The notes beneath the pieces were generated by a model that searched no databases, was not told the DNA's origin, and was given only the letters and a program-made list of their open reading frames with translations. DNA of 64,000 nucleotides, from assembly GCF_014851675.1 (NCBI RefSeq), contig NZ_JACVAE010000001.1:1054001-1118000 (forward strand). The letters run 5' to 3'. This DNA is from Rhizobium sp. ARZ01. Its GTDB lineage: Bacteria > Pseudomonadota > Alphaproteobacteria > Rhizobiales > Rhizobiaceae. A program made the translations under genes and the position numbers. Shown here piece after piece: positions 25,142 to 32,643 of the stretch (position 1 is the first letter of the stretch; every line of letters begins with the position of its first letter).

Positions 25142-27057
25142 TCACCTGGGCCCAAATCGATGCCGTCCATAGATTTCCTCAACGCCTTCGCGCGTCAGGC
25201 AGAACACCTCCAGCAGCCTATCGGCCAACTCCTCGACTGCCGGCCGCTGGTGCTGAACGATTGCCTTCGCGCGTTCGAGTGCCTCATTGAGCAGGCTGTC
25301 AATCCAACGTCGCAGTTCCGGGTTGTTGAGGCGGAGGCGGGCCAATGTGGCATCATCATTTGCTTCGGTCCGCAATGTGCCTCCCATTCCGAAGCATCCC
25401 TCCACCAGCGTTGCAAACCTAGTCGCGCTTGCCAGATCGGATAAGTCCCCGCCGGTTGCACCGTCCGAGAACTCGCCGAAGACCATCAGCTCGGCCGCCA
25501 TACCGCCGAGTGCCAGTGCCGTCCGCTCCAGATAATGCTGTCGCGTGTGCAACATGAACGGAGTTGTCTCGAACACCGTTCGGCCAAACCCATTGCTGGC
25601 GCAAGGACCAACTTCCTGCAAGATTTGTACTACTTCAACTCCGCACAACCAAGTTCCAGCCCGACAATCGCGTGCCCAGCCTCGTGGATTGCTGCTCTTC
25701 GCATCGTCTCGGGCGGAATGCATATTAGCTGAGGCAGGCTCGCCAACATGTGCGGAGCCGCAAGCACCTCCGCACTGCGTCTTGACAACCGCTTCGCTTC
25801 CTTGACCAGTTGCCGGATGTCTGCCCCAGTGAACCCCTCTGTCGCGCGCAAAAATCGCGCGGCATCAGTGTCCGAGAGTTTCAAATCCGCGTAGTAGGCG
25901 AGTATGCCGAGGCGTGCCTTTTCGTCGGGAGGACTAATCGCAAAATGGCGGTCCAATCTTCCCGCTCTTCGGATAGCGGGGTCGAGCTTTTCAGGATCGT
26001 TACATGCCGCGACGACAATAATGCCGATGCGCCTTTCGAAGCCGTCCAGCCGTTCCAGCAGCCCGTTTATCGCCTGCCGCTTGTAGTCCGAGTTATGGTC
26101 CGGGATCGACCGGTCTCCGAACGCATCGATTTCGTCGATGAACAGGATACATGGCGCTTCCGATTCGGCGTCTGCGAATGTCCTGTTCATCGCCTTCAGG
26201 AAGTCATTGAGATAGCCTTTTGCCTGCCACTGGGCCGCGGTTCCATAAACGACGGGAACATCGCAGGTTTTCGCCAAAGCCCCGGCAAATAGCGTCTTAC
26301 CCGTGCCCGGCGGCCCGGAAATCAAGACTCCCGCGTCGACGTCGTCCCACTCAATCTGGCCCTCTTTATACAGCCGAAGGTCGAGGGCGAGTTCGCGGCC
26401 CCAGTCGCACAAGGCACCATATCCCGACAGATCATCGAGGCTGGGGCCGTTGGCCGTCGCAGGTGATTTTTCGGGCTTTTTTGCCGGCGGCGGCCGTTGG
26501 CGTAGGAGGCGTTGAAGCGCCTTCGTCGCCGACCGTCCAGGTAGAAAAGCCAGACTCAGCCGTTGCCAGGACTCCAAAAGCATATGCGCCCGCTCTTCCG
26601 CGGTAGCCCGGATGCCGCTCCGCTTGAGGGCTGCCTGCAGGCGTCGCTCGGTCACAGCAGGAATGATCGCCACCACGTCCGCACCTAACGCGATCTCGTC
26701 GTCGATCTGCTCGAGGGCAGTGGCGACAAAGATCGCCCGCCTTCTTGCATTTCCTGACCGAGCATTGTCGTCCCAGAACAGACCTTTCTTGCCGTGCGTC
26801 GCCAGCTCTCGCGCAACCGGCTGGTCATAGGGATCGTCGCACAGCCTGCCCAGGAACACCCGCGCAGCGCGGAGGTAACAATCCATCGCCTCCTCGCTCT
26901 CCACGACGAGGATGGCCCGAAACGATGCGTCCGGCCGGTTGTAGGCCCTCAGCGCGGCCGCCACGCCGCAATACGCCAGGTAGACAGGCAAGGTGACAAA
27001 TACCTCGCCGGCAATGTGATGCGATCGCCAGGGCACCCGCTTCCTCTTCATCGACAT
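25142..27057 (-). pseudogene. FtsH-like AAA+ ATPase/M41 peptidase, frameshifted
   Basis: The first frame (to 25630) has Walker A SGPPGTGKT, Walker B CILFIDEIDAFGD, the arginine-finger region RRAGRLDRHF, and the zinc site HEAGHAIVGLE, then stops at TAG. The -1/+1 shifted frame at once continues with family-like sequence: VEVVQILQEVGP, YLERTALALGGMAAELMVFGE, then GGDLSDLASATRFA, which supplies the third metal ligand and FtsH-like C-terminus. One inserted or deleted base near 25635-25645 would restore a protein of roughly 650 residues. It lacks the FtsH N-terminal membrane helices. It may be a sequencing error, a recent pseudogene or a programmed shift. ATG 27057 overlaps the upstream remnant's stop. 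Confidence 0.75.
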
Positions 27058-27058
27058 C

Positions 27059-27676
27059 CTAACCACCCTGGTATTCATTCAGATCGATGACGAGCAGCGG
27101 ATCGAATCCGGAACTTGCCACCTCGTCGGGATAGCCGCGCGGGTTGCAAATGACTCGAGTGTTCTGGATGTAGTAGTCGCTTCGATTGTGCAGATGGCCG
27201 TGAACCCATAGTCGCGGCTGGTTTCTGATGATCTCGCGTTCCAAGTTCGACACGAAACTCGGTGTCAGGGGATCGTCCATATACTCGGGTAACACCGACA
27301 GGATGCTTGGAGCATGGTGGGTGACGACAATCGTTGGCTGGTCGCAAGGCGTATCGAGCGTGCCCTTGAGAAAAAGCCTGTCCTCGATATGCAGCCCCAA
27401 AGCATGCCGAGCGGAGAACCGCTTGAACGGCTTTTTCGACATCTTGATTTTGCGATAATCGTTCAACCCGTTCTCCGCTTCGAGCATTGCCATACGCCGA
27501 TCTTCAAAAAGGCCGAAATCGCTCCAGAGCATCGCTCCAATAAACCGGTATCCGCCCAGAGAGACGAAATCGCGGTCGAGAACATGAAGGTCGGGATAAG
27601 CGCTGGCGAACTCAAGACCGCGCTTCTTGCCCTCGATGATCGACGAACCATAGAACTCGAAATGAAATTGTTCAAC
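27059..27676 (-). pseudogene. Metallophosphoesterase, 5'-truncated
   Basis: The open frame encodes the C-terminal two-thirds of a calcineurin-like phosphoesterase: EFYGSSI then YPDLHVLD, THHAPSI, and WVHGHLHNRSDY. These contain the later metal-binding histidines. The first-half motifs (DxH, GDxxD and GNH) are missing, because an in-frame TGA at 27677-27679 directly precedes the homology. The only ATG (27532) would remove even more. The break coincides with the ribosome-binding site of the divergent gene at 27691. This is a remnant. Confidence 0.7.
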
Positions 27677-27690
27677 TCAAGGGGATCGCA

Positions 27691-29064
27691 ATGATGGGCA
27701 GATTGATTGGAGGCAGCATTCTGGCTGCTGCGGTGCTCGTTGGGGGAAGCGCACATGCCGCGTGCGACCGCTTCGCGGGCAGCACCATGCAGTACGGGTC
27801 AGGTCCGGTTGCGAACTGGCGCACGGACTATCCCGAGGCTGTCGACGCGATAGACCGTCCGTGGACACGGATTGATTTCATTAGCAACCCAGCAGACTAC
27901 ATGCGCGCCGTTCTTAGGGCCGCACAAACTGACTTCGTCCGAAAGGACAAACGACTGGTTCGGAACGACGTCCATCATGAGTGGTGGATCTCGCCTTGGA
28001 TGGACTACACTTCAAACGGTCGCGAACGAAGCATGGGCCTAACGAAAGAGCGGGGTCCCGATGCAAAAGACCTTTCACCAACGAGCCAAGATAGCTACCA
28101 AGTCTGGGCCGTGGGATTTTATAATCGGCCCGGCGCGCTGGTTTTCGGAAGCATCTTCGAAGATGAGTGCGATCCCCAGTTTCCGAAGGTGGTCCAGTTT
28201 CCGGAAAACACTGTTTCGGTAAAATTCCTCTTTACCGATGCCTCCCCGGAGGAAGTGACCTATCTGAAAGACGCTCCCGAATACGAGGCGTTCATCGATG
28301 TCGGAGAAGAGCGCAGTCCGAAGAAACGGCAGTTGAAGTCACTGCGTCTGCTTCAGGTCGACATATCAGTAAAAGACTCGAGAGCTCGGGACACCGACTG
28401 GGTCTTCGGAACCTTTGTTTGGCGGGGACCACCCAAGGGGGACGAGCTATTTGACAATCTCGAACCGGCTTCCTTGCAATGGGGTAACGACCCAGGTGTG
28501 TACGACCAGACCCTTCGACAAAGTTGGATCAACGGCGATTTGCGCGGGATCCTCTATGGTTGGGCAGAGAGACCGTTTCTCGGTTTTAACGGTCGAGCGA
28601 ATGGTCCGGCCGACAATCTCAGGTCCTCTTGTCTCTCGTGTCATTCCACGTCCCGTGCCCCGGCTGGAACTTTGCGGCAAGTGGGAAGGTTCGACATGGT
28701 CAGGGACTACGGCTCGCCAGACAAAGTAAAGCAGCATGTGGACGCATGGTTCAAAAACTATCGAAGCAAGGACCTTTTCCTTTCCGACCAGCCGGCGGCC
28801 GTCAGTCTCGACTATTCACTACAGCTGGAATCGGCGATATTTAGGATATGCAACGCCTGTCTGACTGGCGGGCTAACGGGCCCGACACCAAAAATCTGTA
28901 GGGATATTGGCTACGCTTTCCTCGATATTCGAAACCCGCCGTTGCGGATGTTGAAGGCGACGTGCGAGGGTACGTCGAACACTAGCAGTGTCGACGCAGT
29001 GATTTCTTCTGAAGCCGCTCCTAGCTTGGAAAGGCAGACGATAATGGAACCGCCAAGGCAGTAG
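27691..29064 (+). CDS. Exported protein with one c-type haem motif, unknown family
   Basis: The 457-residue product has a signal peptide (about 1-24, ending SAHA-A). A single CLSCH motif lies at about residues 314-318, suggesting covalent haem attachment in the periplasm. The central part has HHEWWISPWMDYTSNG and YQVWAVGFYNRPGALVFGSIF, with no recognised domain. The ribosome-binding site AAGGGGAT precedes ATG 27691/27694. It is a possible periplasmic redox protein. It sits next to truncated and frameshifted genes but is itself intact. Confidence 0.7.
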   Translation: MMGRLIGGSILAAAVLVGGSAHAACDRFAGSTMQYGSGPVANWRTDYPEAVDAIDRPWTRIDFISNPADYMRAVLRAAQTDFVRKDKRLVRNDVHHEWWISPWMDYTSNGRERSMGLTKERGPDAKDLSPTSQDSYQVWAVGFYNRPGALVFGSIFEDECDPQFPKVVQFPENTVSVKFLFTDASPEEVTYLKDAPEYEAFIDVGEERSPKKRQLKSLRLLQVDISVKDSRARDTDWVFGTFVWRGPPKGDELFDNLEPASLQWGNDPGVYDQTLRQSWINGDLRGILYGWAERPFLGFNGRANGPADNLRSSCLSCHSTSRAPAGTLRQVGRFDMVRDYGSPDKVKQHVDAWFKNYRSKDLFLSDQPAAVSLDYSLQLESAIFRICNACLTGGLTGPTPKICRDIGYAFLDIRNPPLRMLKATCEGTSNTSSVDAVISSEAAPSLERQTIMEPPRQ

Positions 29065-29156
29065 TTGGCGTCTGAGCTTGCCGAGTTGCATTGGTCTACA
29101 ACTTGAAATAATTACCGCCACTAAAGATTGAGTGATCCGTGAGGGGAGGGGCGGCG

Positions 29157-29288
29157 ATGGAGTTTGTGAGGGAGGCGAGTGTGGCGACTGCCGTCCAGGT
29201 GCACGCGGCCATGATCGACCAAATTCGGCAGTCACGCCTCCAGGTTCGGCGATCGCTAGCGCTGACGGAGTGGGGTCGTTGCCATTAA
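29157..29288 (+). CDS. Possible 43-residue leader protein before zincin gene
   Basis: ATG 29157 follows GGGGAGGGGCGGCG, a strong ribosome-binding site. The product, MEFVREASVATAVQV then MIDQIRQSRLQVRRSL, is predicted helical. Its TAA overlaps the proposed TTG start of the next gene by 10 bp. It may be a coupled leader, or the true N-terminus of the next protein separated by a frameshift. Confidence 0.45.
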   Translation: MEFVREASVATAVQVHAAMIDQIRQSRLQVRRSLALTEWGRCH

Positions 29289-30415
29289 ATTCGCATCAGA
29301 AGGCGGCGGTCGCGCTTCGTCTCGCGGCCGCCCGTTGCCTTGACCCCTTGTGCACCGAGATCGATGAGGAAGAAGAAAGCGGCATTCGAGAAGGCGCGTT
29401 TTGCCTGTTGAAGAGCCATGCCGAAGCGGCCGTGGTAAGAATTAAGGACGATGGCGACATTCCCGACTTTATTCGGGAGGGAATTACCAGCCTTACCGAA
29501 TTCGCCGGAACCGCCTGCGATATTTCAGGCAGCGTGGAAATTCTAAGCTGCTACGTCAGCGAACTGCCTGGCCAGACCGGAGACGGCGTGGTCTGGGGTG
29601 CAGGGGTTGAAACCAAACATTGCCGGGCAGGGTTGCTCGAGCTGGCGCATCATATTGAAGCCAAGGTCCGCGATCACATCGAAAGCTTGGGAATCCAGCT
29701 GAACAAACGGCCCACGATCGAGTTCAGAACCCTGCTGGCAATCGCTGATGCCTCGATACCTGGTTCCCGTGTCGTTGGTGCCACGGATGTGACGAGTTCT
29801 CCGCGTCTGATCGATGTGGCGATCGCCGACGATGACCTATGCGCTGCGGACATCCTGAACATGGCTTATGTAATCTACCATGAGCTTGTCTGTCATGCGT
29901 TTCGGGCGGCACTGGCGTCGGGTCGCGTCGACAATACTCAGGACAAATGCATCTGGAGCCACGGATGGATGGATACCGTTGCTTTCGATTTGGCGGTCGA
30001 TTGGGTCGCAATGGGGCCGCCGAATTGGTTGCCACTACGCGACGAGGACGGCATTGCAAGGCTGAGAGCTTGCCACGATGGCCACTTCATTTCGGTGCCA
30101 GGTCTAAGGCGGTCGGACATGACAAGGAGGCAAGGTGCCAGAAACGCCTACCGCAAGCTAGCCACCGCAATCGCATCGTTCGGCCTCGCCTACAGCGAAG
30201 TCACGGCGCGTCAATTGGCGCAGCAATTTTCCTGGGCGCTGCATATACACCAGGCAATAGACGACACGATGCGCCAAGACATCGCCCGACGCATTGCCAA
30301 AGCTGTCACGAATGCGGCCCGTGTGCACGACCAGCTTGCTACGGTGAAGGCGTGCCTGCGTTTCAGTGTCCATCGAGACATCAAACAGCTGGATCAGGAA
30401 ATCCCTGAGTTGTAA
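29279..30415 (+). CDS. Zincin-like protein with HExxH motif, unknown family
   Basis: The 378-residue product, starting at TTG 29279 after GGAGTGGGG, has a HELVCH motif (about residues 201-205) in the hydrophobic helix NMAYVIYHELVCHAFRAA. This is the zinc-binding and catalytic pattern of gluzincin-type metallopeptidases. A downstream SHGWMDTVAFDLAVDW helix could supply the third ligand. No signal peptide was seen, so it is likely cytoplasmic. No family was recognised. It lies 18 bp before the winged-helix/ExK gene and forms a two-gene module. A longer GTG start at 29132 is possible but looks non-coding there. Confidence 0.6.
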   Translation: MPLNSHQKAAVALRLAAARCLDPLCTEIDEEEESGIREGAFCLLKSHAEAAVVRIKDDGDIPDFIREGITSLTEFAGTACDISGSVEILSCYVSELPGQTGDGVVWGAGVETKHCRAGLLELAHHIEAKVRDHIESLGIQLNKRPTIEFRTLLAIADASIPGSRVVGATDVTSSPRLIDVAIADDDLCAADILNMAYVIYHELVCHAFRAALASGRVDNTQDKCIWSHGWMDTVAFDLAVDWVAMGPPNWLPLRDEDGIARLRACHDGHFISVPGLRRSDMTRRQGARNAYRKLATAIASFGLAYSEVTARQLAQQFSWALHIHQAIDDTMRQDIARRIAKAVTNAARVHDQLATVKACLRFSVHRDIKQLDQEIPEL

Positions 30416-30424
30416 GACCTTGAC

Positions 30425-30446
30425 TTTTGGGGGATGTGCCCCAAAA
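30425..30446. repeat. Perfect 8-bp inverted repeat around start of ExK gene
   Basis: TTTTGGGG (30425-30432) and CCCCAAAA (30439-30446) flank a 6-nt loop that contains the first ATG of the next gene. It may be an operator, or a hairpin that hides this start in favour of ATG 30473. Confidence 0.6.
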
Positions 30447-31666
30447 TAAGATCAAAGGATTTGGTAAGTGCCATGAGAGACGAAGACGCAGGCGTCAAAC
30501 TACGCGGGTCGTTGTTGCGTTTACAAATCTTCCGGCCCGAAGGTTTCACCTCCGCAGAGCTGTCCGAGGCTGCCTCGGTAGCTGGTGAGACCTCGCGCGA
30601 CTTTCTCAAGAATTCTCGCTACACCGAACTGGTAGGCACTCGCCCGTCTCCGTCGGGCAAGGGAAGGCCTGTAAACCTGTACCAGGTAACGCAATTCGGA
30701 GGTGAGCTCCTCACGCGAGAGATCGTTAAGTGGCGCGAACGGGCGCTGCTGCGCGAAGGTATTCCCGAGGACGTCTTCGGTTCCCTCGTAGAGTTGGAGG
30801 AGACCATCGAAGACATGGAGACGGCGGTTGGCGACGAGCGCGCTGAGTTGCGTGCGGAAGCTGAGCGCGCTCTAAAGTCTTGCCGGACTGATCTACGCGC
30901 ACTCGAGAAGCTGAGCCGACTCCACGCGAACGAGTTCCGCACCAGGCTGGGACGCGCCGAAGGTCGTCTCACGCCCCTCGTCGACGAATTCGAGGACCTC
31001 GTACAGGGCCTTGTGCGGAAATATGGATGCTGGGTGGACCGTGAAGCGTCGGTGTGGGAGCCGATGCTTGTGTTGTTCGACGGCATAGCCGGGCCGGACA
31101 AGGCTAAAAGCAAGGTCATTGAACAGTCATTGAAGAAGGACATACCAGTTGCGTCCTTCGACCTAGCTGCAATGACCAAGGCCATTCGCAAGAAGCTTTT
31201 CAAATCCGTTGGGAACTTGCGAGCCAAAACGCCGCTCGTGGGATGTGATCTGGTGATCACCGTGAATAGCGAAACGGATTTGGGCCAAGTTCTCATCTCA
31301 GAGATCAAGAACTATGCACCCATAGCCCGAACAGGAAAACGTCTGTGGCATATTGATCGCGAACACGTTAGGCAGAAACACATCCTCAAGGCGGCTGCCT
31401 ATATCGCAAGCCCTGAGCCGCGGATAAGGGCCTTCGCGATCAAATGCGCGGGCGCGTTGACGGCGATCGAGGCCGTTGCCTCGAGAGCGGAGGCAGGCAT
31501 GGAGGCCTTGGGAGACTACGTCGTCGCAGAAGATCCGATCAGCTTGGCGAATACCTATATGGGAAACGTGGTTTGCGTGGACGCCTCGTACAATGAGACC
31601 GCCGAGACCGAACTACGTGACACCCTCGTGACCTATCGCCCACTGATGGCCGATCATAAGTTCTAA
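30434..31666 (+). CDS. Winged-helix/coiled-coil protein with ExK motif, unknown
   Basis: The 410-residue product has three visible parts. Residues 20-90 read like a winged helix (GSLLRLQIFRPEGFTSAELSEAASVAG...GKGRPVNLYQVT). Residues 110-195 are a charged coiled coil. A C-terminal domain has CDLVITV followed by QVLISEIKNY, a beta-strand plus Asp...Glu-x-Lys arrangement (D272, E290, K292) like PD-(D/E)xK nucleases; this is only a pattern. It is probably co-transcribed with the zincin gene. The start may be ATG 30434 or 30473. No family was recognised. Confidence 0.6.
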   Translation: MCPKIRSKDLVSAMRDEDAGVKLRGSLLRLQIFRPEGFTSAELSEAASVAGETSRDFLKNSRYTELVGTRPSPSGKGRPVNLYQVTQFGGELLTREIVKWRERALLREGIPEDVFGSLVELEETIEDMETAVGDERAELRAEAERALKSCRTDLRALEKLSRLHANEFRTRLGRAEGRLTPLVDEFEDLVQGLVRKYGCWVDREASVWEPMLVLFDGIAGPDKAKSKVIEQSLKKDIPVASFDLAAMTKAIRKKLFKSVGNLRAKTPLVGCDLVITVNSETDLGQVLISEIKNYAPIARTGKRLWHIDREHVRQKHILKAAAYIASPEPRIRAFAIKCAGALTAIEAVASRAEAGMEALGDYVVAEDPISLANTYMGNVVCVDASYNETAETELRDTLVTYRPLMADHKF

Positions 31667-31680
31667 GCCGCCCTTAGTCC

Positions 31681-32643
31681 TCAGCCAACTTCCAACCTCC
31701 GCGCCCAGGTTCGCACTACATTTGAATAGGGCTGATCGTCCGCGGCCATGGAGCGTATCTCTTCGAGAATACGATCGCTCAACGCCTCCAGACGAGCAGC
31801 CCATTTCTCATCATCCGCTTGCCTGCGGGCGCGCAACTCCTCGGCAACTTCGTCAAGCTCGTCCATCAACCCGCTAAGGAATTGCAGTTTGCGCAACACG
31901 CGTGTCCGTTCCTGGACCAGATGGAGGCGGTTCAGTCCGTAGACGTGTATGGACGCCAGCCCCTTGCGCGAAGCCGTCACTTCACCGGGCTTAGGCAAGA
32001 CAATACCCAAGGGAGGGTCGCTATCGACGTGAAAGACCAAGTGTTCGTCGGGATCGTCGATGCAGGGATTGAGAAGGAGTGCCTCCTCGGCTTGCTGCGC
32101 CACCGATTCTGCCTGCGGCGTCGCCGCTGGCGCGGTCGCCCGCATACCGGCTATTGGGAACAGATCCTCTTTCCCAAGCTTCGCCATGGTCCCGTTCATC
32201 TCTGGGGCCCGCAACAACTCCTCGAGACCTGCAGGAAATTCAGGGAGAGCGTGCCACCGGCGGCGATTGCAGTCGATGCAACTCGGAAGTAGGTTGTCCC
32301 ACTTCATTGCCAGCCACCAATAGCCTGGGTGTACTTCTCCCGCTATTTGGCCCTTGGGACGGAAGTGCTCGACGTCGACCGGTGCTTGATGAGCGTACCT
32401 GCTTTCGCAATAAGCGCACTTGCCGAAAAACAGTTTGTCGAGGGCATACTTCACCCCGTCATCCGAATAGGCGGAGAAATCAAAGCCCTTCTTCTTCTTT
32501 TTGGCAGGTCCGCCGGGGGCATGCGCTGCCGCTTGCTGCGCTTGGATGTGGGCTTCGGCCTTGGCGTATTCCTTCGCACCTCTGCTCTTTGAGCCGGCGA
32601 GGGCCTCCGGCTCCCTGACGGACGCTCGGTCTACCTTTCGCAT
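31681..32643 (-). CDS. HNH endonuclease-like protein (PtuB-like)
   Basis: The 320-residue protein has an HNH/zinc motif at residues 76-126: CAYCE, DVEHFRPKG (with the probable general-base His), WDNLLPSCIDCN (second Cys pair and terminal Asn). This layout is that of HNH nucleases such as PtuB of Septu and retron effectors. The N-terminus is basic (KKKKK near 49). The C-terminal half is helical. Its start overlaps the stop of the ATPase gene (TAATG), so the two are co-translated. It is probably a DNA- or RNA-cleaving partner of that ATPase. Confidence 0.78.
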   Translation of the reverse strand: MRKVDRASVREPEALAGSKSRGAKEYAKAEAHIQAQQAAAHAPGGPAKKKKKGFDFSAYSDDGVKYALDKLFFGKCAYCESRYAHQAPVDVEHFRPKGQIAGEVHPGYWWLAMKWDNLLPSCIDCNRRRWHALPEFPAGLEELLRAPEMNGTMAKLGKEDLFPIAGMRATAPAATPQAESVAQQAEEALLLNPCIDDPDEHLVFHVDSDPPLGIVLPKPGEVTASRKGLASIHVYGLNRLHLVQERTRVLRKLQFLSGLMDELDEVAEELRARRQADDEKWAARLEALSDRILEEIRSMAADDQPYSNVVRTWARRLEVG

